Shown here: in pieces, positions 26,079 through 35,500 of the stretch
How positions within the stretch are numbered: the stretch's first letter is position 1
How the letters are laid out: the number at the start of each line of letters is the position of its first letter
Source of the DNA: Lachnospiraceae bacterium
GTDB taxonomy: Bacteria; Bacillota; Clostridia; Lachnospirales; Lachnospiraceae
Assembly: GCA_024399135.1 (NCBI GenBank)
Contig: JAKSHY010000005.1
Coordinates: 89,807-153,806 of the forward strand
Length of the DNA stretch: 64,000 nucleotides
Direction: 5' to 3'
Program-made: the position numbers and the translations under genes
Notes under the pieces: generated by a model
What the model saw: the letters and a program-made list of their open reading frames with translations, nothing else
The model's database searches: none
Told to the model about the DNA's origin: nothing

Positions 26079-27503
26079 TTACATTTTACTAAGAACTTCT
26101 GTAAGATAATCAAACATACGCTCTGCTGAACTTAGACTTAGTCTTTCTTTAGTTGAATGAATATCTTTGATATCAGGTCCAAATGAAACAACATCAAGCT
26201 CTGGCCTCTTTTCAAGGAACAAACCACACTCTAACCCAGCATGGATAGCTACAATGTTAGGTTTACATAAATATTTAGACTCATATACCTCTGCCATAAG
26301 TTCTCTTAGGTTCGATGTTGTTCTAACCTCCCAGCCTGGATAATCACCAAACATTTCATATGATGCACCATACTTGCCCGCGAGTTTACATAATTCATAT
26401 ACAAGATTATCCTTCGATCTTTTTACTGAGCTTCTTATTAATGAATCTACAATTATACTCTCACTATCAGAAAGAATAATTCCCATATTTAGAGATGTCT
26501 CAACAAGATTATCAATCACTTCACTCATAGCCTGAACGCCATTCGGAAATTCTGAAATATATGAAAGGAACTGCTTCGTTGCGTTCTCATCGAGAGTTAT
26601 CATATCCATACTATCTTCTTTTGATATATTAAAGATAGCCATATCTATATCATCTTCTGTTCCAAAATAGTAATCCGAACCATTCAGTGCCAAAATACGA
26701 TTAATTGTGAGCGAATTATCGAATGCATCCGTCAGCATAAATCTGGCTTCACACGAAGAAGGAATTACATTATCCTTAGTTCCTCCATTTATTTCAATCA
26801 ATTTTATTCCATAAGCATTAGCTAATTTTAACAGCTCATCTGCTAATATTTTAATAGCATTTCCACGATTTTTATCAATTTCAACTCCGGAATGTCCACC
26901 CTTTAATCCTGTAACCGATGCACTAAACACAGTTCCACTGGCTAATATCTTGTTAATCTTCATTTCAGATTTAAATCTTACACCACCAGCGCAGCCAACT
27001 ATAAGCTCACCCTCAACCTCATTATCAATATTAATCATTCTGGTAGCTCTGAGGTTGGTTATATCAATGCCTTTAGCACCATCCATGCCAGTTTCTTCAT
27101 CTGTGGTAAATATACACTCTAATCTTGGGTGATTGTAATTACCATCAAGAATAGCAAGCATATAAGCAACTGCTATTCCATCATCTCCACCCAGTGACGT
27201 ACCTCTTGCTCCTAATAAATCTCCTTCAGTAAATAAATCAAGTCCATCACAGGACATATCTATACTGCAGTCTGAATCTTTAACAGCTACCATATCGATA
27301 TGTCCTTGCAAAATTACCGCGTCCTTATCTTCATAACCTTCTTTTGCTTCTTTAATAATAATTACATTATTAAATTCATCCTGCCTGTATTCGAGGTTAC
27401 GTACTCTTGCGAATCTTACAAGATAGTCACTAATCATTTTCGTATTGCCTGAACCATGGGGAATACATGCTATTTCATTAAAATATTCCAAATACTTTTC
27501 CAT
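26079..27503 (-). CDS. pepD: Aminoacyl-histidine dipeptidase (M20, PepD-type)
   Basis: Cytoplasmic two-metal dipeptidase of broad specificity. The 474-residue protein shows IPHGSGNTK near the start, metal ligands in LQGHIDMV (about residue 64), GGDDGIAVAYMLA (about 104), DEETGMDGAKG (about 136), NIDNEVEGE (about 158) and HAGLECGLF near 445. The length and the lid-domain insertion fit PepD rather than short M20 peptidases. It follows the rplT terminator by 38 bp, so it must be transcribed by its own promoter or read-through. Confidence 0.94.
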   Translation of the reverse strand: MEKYLEYFNEIACIPHGSGNTKMISDYLVRFARVRNLEYRQDEFNNVIIIKEAKEGYEDKDAVILQGHIDMVAVKDSDCSIDMSCDGLDLFTEGDLLGARGTSLGGDDGIAVAYMLAILDGNYNHPRLECIFTTDEETGMDGAKGIDITNLRATRMINIDNEVEGELIVGCAGGVRFKSEMKINKILASGTVFSASVTGLKGGHSGVEIDKNRGNAIKILADELLKLANAYGIKLIEINGGTKDNVIPSSCEARFMLTDAFDNSLTINRILALNGSDYYFGTEDDIDMAIFNISKEDSMDMITLDENATKQFLSYISEFPNGVQAMSEVIDNLVETSLNMGIILSDSESIIVDSLIRSSVKRSKDNLVYELCKLAGKYGASYEMFGDYPGWEVRTTSNLRELMAEVYESKYLCKPNIVAIHAGLECGLFLEKRPELDVVSFGPDIKDIHSTKERLSLSSAERMFDYLTEVLSKM

Positions 27504-27540
27504 TATTCTTCTACCTGTTAATCATTAATTCACTAATAGA

Positions 27541-27567
27541 AAAAGCTCCACAACCGTGGAGCTTTTT
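27541..27567 (-). terminator. Intrinsic terminator of infC-rpmI-rplT
   Basis: An 11-bp stem (AAAAGCTCCAC / GTGGAGCTTTT) with an AACC-type tetraloop. It lies just past the rplT stop; T and A runs on both sides make it potentially bidirectional. Confidence 0.85.
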
Positions 27568-27579
27568 AATATTAAACTA

Positions 27580-27936
27580 TTAAGCAAGCTTAGACTTAGC
27601 AATTTCAACTAATGAAGCGAATCCTGCTGCATCATTAACTGCCATCTCAGCTAACATCTTTCTGTTAAGTTCAACTTCTGCAAGCTTAAGACCATACATG
27701 AACTTGCTGTATGAAAGTCCGTTTAATCTAGCTGCTGCGTTGATACGTGCGATCCAAAGCTGTCTCATCTGACGCTTCTTCTCTTTACGTCCTGCATATG
27801 CTGTAGCTAATGCTCTCATTACAGACTGCTTAGCAACTCTGTACTGATTAGAACGAGCTCCTCTATAACCCTTTGCTAATTTTAATGTTCTATTATGCTT
27901 TTTCTTGGCATTTAAGCCACCTTTAATTCTAGCCAT
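27580..27936 (-). CDS. rplT: 50S ribosomal protein L20
   Basis: A 118-residue basic protein with the L20 signature [20 protein letters not shown] at the start, [20 protein letters not shown] and [20 protein letters not shown]. Besides its ribosomal role, L20 represses its own operon in bacteria by binding the leader RNA; the leader at 28709-28871 is the likely target. It is 32 bp downstream of rpmI. Confidence 0.98.
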   Translation of the reverse strand: MARIKGGLNAKKKHNRTLKLAKGYRGARSNQYRVAKQSVMRALATAYAGRKEKKRQMRQLWIARINAAARLNGLSYSKFMYGLKLAEVELNRKMLAEMAVNDAAGFASLVEIAKSKLA

Positions 27937-27968
27937 TTTAATTATCCTCCTTCAATCAAAGCTCCACC

Positions 27969-28166
27969 TTATAAATAAGGCATAATCTTCTTCATATTCT
28001 TTACGTTAGTAGCATCTGTCATAGCGCTCTGACGAAGGTTACGTTTTCTCTTCGTACTCTTCTTTGTTAAGATATGCTGCTTATTAGCCTTATTTCTCTT
28101 AAGCTTACCAGAACCTGTTAAAGAAAAACGCTTAGCAGCTGATTTGTTAGTTTTCATCTTTGGCAT
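27969..28166 (-). CDS. rpmI: 50S ribosomal protein L35
   Basis: A 65-residue basic protein with the L35 pattern [20 protein letters not shown] followed by [21 protein letters not shown]. It sits between infC and rplT in the canonical order with 32-38 bp spacers and a GGAGGACATG ribosome site region. Confidence 0.98.
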   Translation of the reverse strand: MPKMKTNKSAAKRFSLTGSGKLKRNKANKQHILTKKSTKRKRNLRQSAMTDATNVKNMKKIMPYL

Positions 28167-28204
28167 GTCACATGTCCTCCTATATCTTTACTTTTTAATA
28201 ACAA

Positions 28205-28708
28205 TTATTTTGCGGCTAAGAACATAGTCATCGAACGACCTTCTACCTTAGCTGCCTTATCTACAGTAGAGCAATCCTCCAATGCAGCGGCAAAATCATC
28301 TAAAATATGTTTAGATGCCTGCATATGAGCCATTTCACGACCTCTGAATCTAAGTGTTACCTTAACTCTGTCGCCTTTAGAAAGGAATTTCTTAGCAGAA
28401 TTGATTTTAGTATTCAAATCATTAGTATCAATATTTGGAGAAAGTCTGATCTCCTTAATTTCAACTACATGCTGCTTCTTTTTAGCTTCCTTTTCCTTAC
28501 GGGTCTGCTCATATTTGAACTTACCATAATCAACAATCTTACAAACAGGTGGTTTAGCTGTTGGTGCAATCTTTACTAAATCAACACCGGCCTCTTCAGC
28601 TAATGCTAAAGCTTCCTTTGACGACATAACGCCTAACTGCTCGCCATCCTCGCCTATAACTCTGACTTCCTTGTCTTTAATTTGTTCATTAATAAATAAG
28701 TCGCTAAT
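28205..28708 (-). CDS. infC: Translation initiation factor IF-3, AUU start
   Basis: IF-3 proofreads start codons and keeps ribosomal subunits apart. Homology begins at ISDLFINEQIKDKEVRVIGE. The codon giving that first residue is ATT at 28706-28708, preceded by GGAGGG with about 6-base spacing. No ATG or GTG is suitably placed. An AUU start is the known autoregulatory feature of infC in many bacteria. The product is 167 residues, the family's usual size. The longer open frame to 28813 runs through the leader RNA and is not believed. Confidence 0.93.
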   Translation of the reverse strand: MSDLFINEQIKDKEVRVIGEDGEQLGVMSSKEALALAEEAGVDLVKIAPTAKPPVCKIVDYGKFKYEQTRKEKEAKKKQHVVEIKEIRLSPNIDTNDLNTKINSAKKFLSKGDRVKVTLRFRGREMAHMQASKHILDDFAAALEDCSTVDKAAKVEGRSMTMFLAAK

Positions 28709-28871
28709 TGTTGTACCCTCCGTAATTAGATAAATAATATAAAAAGGTGAATAGAAAACTATCCACCTTAAATACATAAACAACTTAAAACAAGTGTTTA
28801 AAAGTATTAACACTTACTAGCCCAATTGCTGTAAGGTGAGAGTGGAACTCTGCTTTCTTTACCTATAAACC
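28709..28871 (-). promoter_or_regulatory. infC-rpmI-rplT leader with attenuator (L20-leader-like)
   Basis: About 160 bases of untranslated RNA lie between the promoter and infC. A terminator hairpin ends it: AAGGTGGATAG and CTATTCACCTT around a short T loop (about 28741-28769), followed by TTTATATTATTT. Earlier in the leader CTCACCTTA (about 28840) can pair with TAAGGTG of the terminator's first arm, giving an antiterminator alternative. This matches the logic of L20-responsive attenuation in low-GC Gram-positives. Confidence 0.75.
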
Positions 28872-28877
28872 TTATAT

Positions 28878-28906
28878 AGAATACCATCAACTTTTGATAC
28901 TGTCAA
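28878..28906 (-). promoter_or_regulatory. Promoter of infC-rpmI-rplT
   Basis: On the minus strand a perfect TTGACA (28901-28906) and TATTCT (28878-28883) are separated by 17 bases. Transcription would start near 28871 and produce the leader described above. Confidence 0.8.
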
Positions 28907-28914
28907 CACATTTT

Positions 28915-29574
28915 TTAGGCCTGCGAAATTTCCCTTACAAGCTTAATATTCCCCTCATCAACTCTAAAGTCTAATAATAGTTCATCATCTGAAGCCTGGG
29001 TATATGTTATAACATGTGTCTTGGTAGATATTATGATATAAGTTAGCTGCTGTACAGTCAGATCACCACTTGTAAAATGACTCCTTATTTTAAAACATGG
29101 AACATTATCAAGCTCTGTCTTCTCGAAGTTGTCTATTACCAAATCAACTGACTTGTTCATATACTTATACGAAGATTCAATTGCAGCCTCATACTGGGCA
29201 CTGGTAAGTGTCTCGTCAATTCTTCCATCCGTTTTAGAATCAGATACCGTATAGTATATATTAGAAGCATCAAGAGGATAAATGTTACTTACATACATAC
29301 CCTTTACTTCCTTAGATTCCTCGAACTCCTCTGGTATCAAAATCGCACAGCTTCCGACTTCTTCCCTAAGAGTTCCATCGCTTGTCTTAACTTCAAATTT
29401 GTCAATTTCAATAAAGCTTGCTTCATTTCCATCTTTAGCTAATATATCATCAGCGACACTTATGGATTTATCACCGCAGCCTGGAATCAAAATAATAAAA
29501 CTAAGAAGAATGCAAATCACATTCTTCTTAATCTTAGCTGTATTCTTATTAAATGCACTATTATTTAGCTGCAT
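28915..29574 (-). CDS. Putative lipoprotein of unknown function
   Basis: A 219-residue protein starting at ATG 29574 (MQLNNSAFNKNTAKIKKNVI), behind GAGGAG inside the end of thrS. A hydrophobic stretch ending LIPGCGDKS provides a lipobox-like cysteine near residue 35, so it is probably exported and lipid-anchored. The mature part has no motif I recognise (SCAILIPEEFEES, IYYTVSDSKTDGR, VDLVIDNFEKTEL). It overlaps thrS by 14 bp and ends just before the infC promoter, an unusual guest between thrS and infC. Confidence 0.75.
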   Translation of the reverse strand: MQLNNSAFNKNTAKIKKNVICILLSFIILIPGCGDKSISVADDILAKDGNEASFIEIDKFEVKTSDGTLREEVGSCAILIPEEFEESKEVKGMYVSNIYPLDASNIYYTVSDSKTDGRIDETLTSAQYEAAIESSYKYMNKSVDLVIDNFEKTELDNVPCFKIRSHFTSGDLTVQQLTYIIISTKTHVITYTQASDDELLLDFRVDEGNIKLVREISQA

Positions 29575-31528
29575 CCTGTGGAATCTCCTCACGAATTTCC
29601 TTAGTCTTAATTTCCTTAACGATCTGATCGACGAACTCACCTAAAGGCTTAACACCCTCATCACCTGCGAAACGGCTTCTTACAGATACAGTTCCATCAG
29701 CCTCTTCCTTTTCACCAACAACTAACATATAAGGAAGCTTATCAAGTCTTGCCTCTCTAATCTTAAAGCCAATTTTTTCAGATCTGGCATCAACAGTAAC
29801 ATCAACATCGCATGCCTTAAGCTCTTTAGCAATCTTATTAGCATAATCTATATATTTGTCAGAAATAGGTAATACTCTTACCTGTTCTGGGCAAAGCCAT
29901 GTTGGGAACTTTCCTGCATAGTGTTCAATAAGCCATGCTAATGTTCTTTCATAGCATCCCATTGATGTTCTATGGATAATCCATGGTGTAGCTTTATTTC
30001 CGTTCTCATCAATATAGTACATTCCGAACTTCTCAGCAGCTGCACAGTCAAGCTGGATTGTTACCATGGTATCTTCTTTTCCATAAACATTCTTAGCCTG
30101 AATATCAATCTTAGGGCCATAGAATGCTGCTTCATTATCAGCCTCTGTGAAAGTGATATTATTCTTAATCATTACGTTACGTAAAAAGCCCTGAGTACTA
30201 TCCCAATACTCATCATCACCTAAATACTTTTCCTTATTATTAGGATCCCATTTAGATAATCTATATGTAACATCTCCATCAATTCCTAACGTCTTCATAA
30301 CATAGTTACAAAGATCGACACATCTTGTGAGCTCTTCCTCAGCCTGTTCTGGAGTAAGAATAATATGAGCCTCTGTGATTGTAAACTGTCTTACACGGGT
30401 AAGACCATGCATTTCACCAGAGTCTTCATTTCTGAACAACGTAGAAGTCTCTGCCATTCTGTAAGGAAGGTCTCTGTATGAATGCTGCTCATTCATATAT
30501 ACATAGTACTGGAATGGACATGTCATTGGACGAAGAGCCATTGTTTCTTTGTCCTCATTATCCTCATTAAGAACGAACATTCCTTCCTTATAATGATCCC
30601 AGTGTCCTGATATCTTATATAAATCAGACTTAGCCATTAATGGAGTACGTGTTCTTACATATCCCCATTCCTTGTCCTCTAAGTCCTCCATCCATCGCTG
30701 AAGCTTCATAATCATCTTGGTTCCCTTAGGAGTGAACAAAGGTAAACCCTGACCAATAACATCAACAGTCGTGAAAAGCTTCATATCTCTTCCAAGTTTA
30801 TTATGATCACGCATCTTGATATCCTCAAGATGATCTAAATATGCCTGTAAATCTTCCTTATTAGAGAATGCAGAACCATAAATTCTCTGAAGACGTGCCT
30901 TATTCGAATCTCCTCTCCAGTATGCCATAGAAGATGATGTAAGCTTAAATGCCTTAATTCCCTTAGTATTCATAAGGTGTGGTCCGGCACATAAATCTGT
31001 GAAGCCCTCGCCCTGTGAATAGAACGAAATAACAGAATCCTCTGGAAGGTCTTTAATAAGCTCAACCTTAAATGGCTCATCCTTATCCTCCATGAATTTG
31101 ATAGCTTCCTCTCGTGGGAGTTCAAATCTTTCGAGGCGGTTTCCTTCCTTAATGATTTTCTTCATTTCGGCTTCTATAGCATCGAGATCCTCTCTTGAGA
31201 AAGGCTCTGTATCAAAATCATAATAAAATCCTTCATCTATAGCCGGACCAATAGTAACCTTCGCATTAGGGCGCAAACGTTTAACAGCCTCAGCCATTAC
31301 GTGAGAACATGTATGTCTAAGCACTTTTAGTCCTTCTGGATCCTGTGCAGTTAAAATATTCAAGGTACAGTCAGTAGTGATGGTAGTTCGAAGATCCTTA
31401 ACCTCTCCGTCAACTTCTCCTGCGCATGCAACTCTTGCCAAACCCTCTGAGATATCTAAAGCGATATCATAGATTGACATTGAAGATGCATATTCTTTAC
31501 TACTTCCGTCCTTCAATGTAACTTTCAT
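29561..31528 (-). CDS. thrS: Threonyl-tRNA synthetase
   Basis: Class II synthetase of 655 residues: TGS domain (1-62), editing domain with HTCSHVMAEA and CAGPHL (63-220), catalytic core with motif 2 FRNEDSGEMHGLTRVRQF near residue 370 and motif 3 MGCYERTLAWLIEHYAG near 524, then the anticodon-binding domain. No T-box leader is visible; only 27 bp separate it from the upstream SEC-C gene. Confidence 0.98.
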   Translation of the reverse strand: MKVTLKDGSSKEYASSMSIYDIALDISEGLARVACAGEVDGEVKDLRTTITTDCTLNILTAQDPEGLKVLRHTCSHVMAEAVKRLRPNAKVTIGPAIDEGFYYDFDTEPFSREDLDAIEAEMKKIIKEGNRLERFELPREEAIKFMEDKDEPFKVELIKDLPEDSVISFYSQGEGFTDLCAGPHLMNTKGIKAFKLTSSSMAYWRGDSNKARLQRIYGSAFSNKEDLQAYLDHLEDIKMRDHNKLGRDMKLFTTVDVIGQGLPLFTPKGTKMIMKLQRWMEDLEDKEWGYVRTRTPLMAKSDLYKISGHWDHYKEGMFVLNEDNEDKETMALRPMTCPFQYYVYMNEQHSYRDLPYRMAETSTLFRNEDSGEMHGLTRVRQFTITEAHIILTPEQAEEELTRCVDLCNYVMKTLGIDGDVTYRLSKWDPNNKEKYLGDDEYWDSTQGFLRNVMIKNNITFTEADNEAAFYGPKIDIQAKNVYGKEDTMVTIQLDCAAAEKFGMYYIDENGNKATPWIIHRTSMGCYERTLAWLIEHYAGKFPTWLCPEQVRVLPISDKYIDYANKIAKELKACDVDVTVDARSEKIGFKIREARLDKLPYMLVVGEKEEADGTVSVRSRFAGDEGVKPLGEFVDQIVKEIKTKEIREEIPQDAAK

Positions 31529-31555
31529 TTTAGTTCTCCTTTTAATATATTTTAA

Positions 31556-32059
31556 TTATTTCTTACCACAACATTTTTTATACTTCTTGCCTGAACCACA
31601 TGGACATGGATCATTAGGATATACCTTAGCTTCCTTAACAACTGTAGTAGACAACTTCTGAATTCTGTATAATTCCTTTCTTGTTGCCTCATCATAAATC
31701 TTCTCCCACTGTGGAAGTTCATATAACCAGTCAGCCTCTGCAGCTACCATATTCTTATATAACTTCTCCTTGTCGAAAGCTAACGATACCTTAGTATCCT
31801 CTTCCATATCATCAATAGGATTAGCTTCCTTTAACGAATCATTAATTCCATCAAGGAAACCTGTCATAGTCATAATATCAATTTCGTATTTATCTGCTAA
31901 TTCCTTAACAGTACCTTCGACAACTTCATCAGGATTTTCTAATAACTGTTCATATATGTGCTTCTCATCTTCAAAATACTTAGCCCATAATCTCTGAAGA
32001 TCTCCTCTGTTAGCAGTCTCTGAGTACGCCATATCGCGCCATTTCTTTAATAAAGCCAT
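31556..32059 (-). CDS. SEC-C-motif protein
   Basis: A 167-residue cytoplasmic protein from ATG 32059 ([15 protein letters not shown]), preceded by AAAGGAGC; the frame's earlier start at 32083 is unlikely. The body is helical and acidic. The last 20 residues carry the SEC-C zinc motif [18 protein letters not shown], as found at the C-terminus of SecA, where it contacts SecB or ribosomes. A role in ribosome or secretion-related binding is an inference. Upstream of thrS in the same orientation. Confidence 0.85.
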   Translation of the reverse strand: MALLKKWRDMAYSETANRGDLQRLWAKYFEDEKHIYEQLLENPDEVVEGTVKELADKYEIDIMTMTGFLDGINDSLKEANPIDDMEEDTKVSLAFDKEKLYKNMVAAEADWLYELPQWEKIYDEATRKELYRIQKLSTTVVKEAKVYPNDPCPCGSGKKYKKCCGKK

Positions 32060-32100
32060 ATCAAATGCTCCTTTCAAAAGCAATAATTCTTGTGTTAAAA

Positions 32101-32130
32101 TTAGTCAAAATGACTAACGTATAGTATAAT
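32101..32130 (+). promoter_or_regulatory. 7-3-7 palindrome overlapping a divergent promoter
   Basis: TTAGTCA-AAA-TGACTAA is a perfect inverted repeat (32101-32117) midway between the divergent SEC-C and small membrane genes. TATAAT at 32125-32130 is placed so that the first arm falls in the -35 position. This is the layout of a repressor or activator site; the cognate regulator is unknown. Confidence 0.5.
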
Positions 32131-32168
32131 TTATTTAAGAAAAACTTTCAAGAAAATTGGAGAATTAT

Positions 32169-32438
32169 ATGTCAGACGAAAAAGCTAAAGAAAAATACCA
32201 GTGGACAGCAAAAAGAGTTGTTGCATGGATTTCATTAATTATACTTCCACTTCTATATTTAACCACACTGGTTCTTGCTCTTATGGGCAAAGATATATAT
32301 CACCCTCTCCTTTCAGCATGTCTTCTGGCTACACTACTTGTTCCTCTATTCAGTTATGTAGTTATATGGCTTATTGGAAGGTATACAGGTAAAGAGGTTA
32401 TGGGAGATCCTCAAAATAGCGAAGATAAAGACGAATAA
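32169..32438 (+). CDS. Small two-segment membrane protein
   Basis: An 89-residue protein from ATG 32169 behind GGAG. A charged N-terminus (MSDEKAKEKYQW) is followed by hydrophobic segments at about 19-39 and 51-71 and a charged C-terminus rich in Asp and Glu. No family recognised. It is the only plus-strand gene between the symporter and tRNA-Trp and faces the purL transcript, with a terminator between them. Confidence 0.7.
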   Translation: MSDEKAKEKYQWTAKRVVAWISLIILPLLYLTTLVLALMGKDIYHPLLSACLLATLLVPLFSYVVIWLIGRYTGKEVMGDPQNSEDKDE

Positions 32439-32471
32439 ATTGCCAAATAACTATTTCATCCAAAAAGAAAA

Positions 32472-32502
32472 AGGCTTCGAAAACTTAACGCTTTCGAAGC
32501 CT
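32472..32502 (-). terminator. Intrinsic terminator after purL
   Basis: An 11-bp stem (AGGCTTCGAAA / TTTCGAAGCCT) with a 9-base loop. On the minus strand it is followed by TTTTTCTTTTTGG. It may also stop the short plus-strand gene upstream of it. Confidence 0.85.
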
Positions 32503-32523
32503 ATATATTTGGGCTAAAATATC

Positions 32524-35500
32524 TTACTTAAAGTATTCGACACCAGATTCAAATATCTTAAGATCCTGATTGCCGTAGATATTCAATGATACCAAATCAC
32601 CACGACGCTCTGCATGAGCCATCTTACCAAAGCATCTGCCATCTAAAGATGTGATTCCTTCGATTGCTGCATAAGATCCGTTAATATTCCACTCTTCATC
32701 CATAGTAACATTACCATCAATATCAGCATACTGAGTAGCTACCTGTCCGTTAGCAAAGAGCTTATCAATCCATTCCTTGCTTGCTACGAATCTACCTTCA
32801 CCATGAGATGCTGGGGAAGTATATGTCTCACCAACAGTTGCACCCATAAGCCATGGAGACTTATTAGAAACGACCTTGGTATATGCCATCTTGGATACAT
32901 GACGGTTAATTACATTAAATGTTAATGTTGGAGAATCTTCCTTCTGGCCGACAATTTCACCATATGGTACAAGTCCAAGCTTAATAAGTGCCTGGAAACC
33001 ATTACAAATTCCAAGTGCCAGACCATCCCTTTCATTAAGAAGCTTCATAACAGCCTCTTTCATCTTCGCATTCTGGAATGCTGTTGCAAAGAACTTAGCC
33101 GAACCATCTGGCTCATCACCTGCTGAAAAACCACCAGGGAACATGATAATCTGTGCCTTCTCAATATCTGATACGAAACTTTCTACAGAATCCCTGATAT
33201 CCTGAGCCGACTGATTCTTAAATACTCTTGTTATTACATCTGCGCCTGCTCTTTGGAATGCCTTAGCAGAATCATATTCACAGTTAGTTCCTGGGAATAC
33301 TGGAATAAATACTGTAGGACGAGCAACCTTATTCTTACAAACATATATGTTATCGGCTGTATATAAAGGAGTATCCACTTTTGAAGTATCCTTAGATGCC
33401 TTAGTTGGAAATACCTTTTCTAATGGCTTCTTCCATGTTTCAAGAGCATCTTCTACTAAAACCTCAGCATCATGATATACGAACTTAGCTTCGTTGGTAA
33501 CTGTACCAACTACGCAGAAATTAACGTTCTCGAATTCCTCATTCTCGTTAATTAATGCCTTGATATAATCAACATCTAAAGGTTCAATTTCGATAACAAT
33601 ATCGCCTAATGCATTACTGAATAAATCTTCCATTTTGAGTTCTTCATCGAACTTAACCCCAAGACCATTACCGAATGACATCTTGGCAACTGAAGCGAAT
33701 AATCCGTGTGCACTCAGCGCATATGATGACTTAACCTTCTTATCCTTAATAAGTCTATGAATAAAGCTAAACATTGTGCTTGCATCTTCATAAACAGGTA
33801 TATCAAATTCATCCTTGTCAAACCAGAACTGAACAAGCTTATTTCCTGCCTTTTTAAGTTCTGGGGTAACTATATCTTTGCCATCAGCAACATCAACTGC
33901 GAACGAAACAAGTGTTGGTGGTACATCAATATCATTAAATGTTCCTGACATCGAATCCTTTCCTCCGATTGAAGGAAGACCATATCCAACCTGCGCATCA
34001 TACGCTCCAAGGAGTGCAGAGAATGGCTGTGACCATCTTGCTGGATCCTGAGTCATACGTCTAAAGTATTCCTGGAAGGTAAATCTTATTTTCTTATGAT
34101 TACCACCTGTAGCAACAACCTTAGCCATAGATTCTGTAACAGCATAAACTGCTCCATGATATGGTGACCAGCTGGATAAGTATGGATCAAAGCCATAACT
34201 CATCATGGTAACTGTATCTGTCTTACCCTCTAAAAGAGGAAGCTTGGCAACCATAGTCTGAACCTCTGTCAGCTGATATTTACCACCATAAGGCATCATT
34301 ACAGAGCCTGCGCCAATTGACGCATCGAACATCTCAACAAGTCCCTTCTGTGAACATACGTTAAGATCCTTTAATGTATCTGACATAGCCTTGGAAACAT
34401 CACCTGCGTCCAAATCCTCTTTAACACTATCAAGAGCAAACTTCTCGAAATAATTATCCTCTTTCTTAGGAATCTCAACCTTTACAGTTGTTTCCTGATG
34501 TGCTCCGTTAGTATCTAAAAATGCGCGGGAAAGATTAACTATTTCTTTGTCTCTCCACTTAAGAACTAATCTTGGGCTTTCTGTTACTGTAGCCACAGCG
34601 ATTGCCTCAAGGTTTTCTTCTGAAGCATAACCTAAGAATTCATCAACATCCTTAGGATCAACAACAACTGCCATTCTTTCCTGAGATTCTGAAATGGCAA
34701 GCTCTGTACCGTCTAATCCAGCGTACTTCTTAGGAACAAGGTCAAGATTAACAGTTAATCCATCTGCAAGTTCACCTATAGCAACTGAAACACCACCTGC
34801 ACCGAAGTCATTACATTTTTTAATAAGACGGCTTACTTCACCACGTCTGAATAATCTTTGAATCTTACGCTCAGTTGGGGCATTTCCCTTCTGAACCTCT
34901 GCTCCGCACTTTTCGATAGAGCTTTCTGTATGAACCTTACTTGAACCTGTAGCTCCACCACATCCGTCACGACCAGTTCTTCCACCAAGAAGAATAATAA
35001 TATCTCCCGGATCTGATGTAAGTCTCTTAACATTATTTCTTGGAGCAGCACCCATTACAGCGCCTATTTCCATACGCTTAGCTACGTAATTTGGATGATA
35101 TAATTCCTTGACATATCCTGTAGCAAGTCCAATCTGATTTCCGTATGATGAATAACCAGAAGCAGCACCACGTACAAGCTTCTTCTGTGATAATTTTCCC
35201 TTAAGTGTTTCTGACACTGGAACAGTAGGATCTGCTGCACCTGTAACACGCATAGCCTGATAAACATATCCTCTTCCTGAAAGTGGATCTCTTATTGCAC
35301 CACCAAGACATGTTGCAGCGCCACCAAATGGTTCAATTTCTGTAGGATGATTATGAGTCTCATTTTTAAAGAACACAAGCCATTCTTCAGTTTCTGGTCC
35401 ATTACCATAGTCTATTTCAACTGGAACAACTACAGAACATGCATTAATTTCATCCGAAACCTCCATATCCTCTAAAAGTCCAGCTTTTCTAAGCTTCTTC

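Noticed and set aside
28709..28813. N-terminal extension of infC to an ATG at 28813
   Set aside because: The extra 35 residues are hydrophobic, have no IF-3 homology and run through the terminator hairpin of the leader. The ATT start behind GGAGGG fits the family length.
29575..29640. Longer start of the lipoprotein gene inside thrS
   Set aside because: The upstream residues are Arg-rich out-of-frame thrS sequence. ATG 29574 behind GAGGAG gives a proper signal sequence.
31529..31556. T-box leader upstream of thrS
   Set aside because: The space is 27 bp, too short for a T-box.
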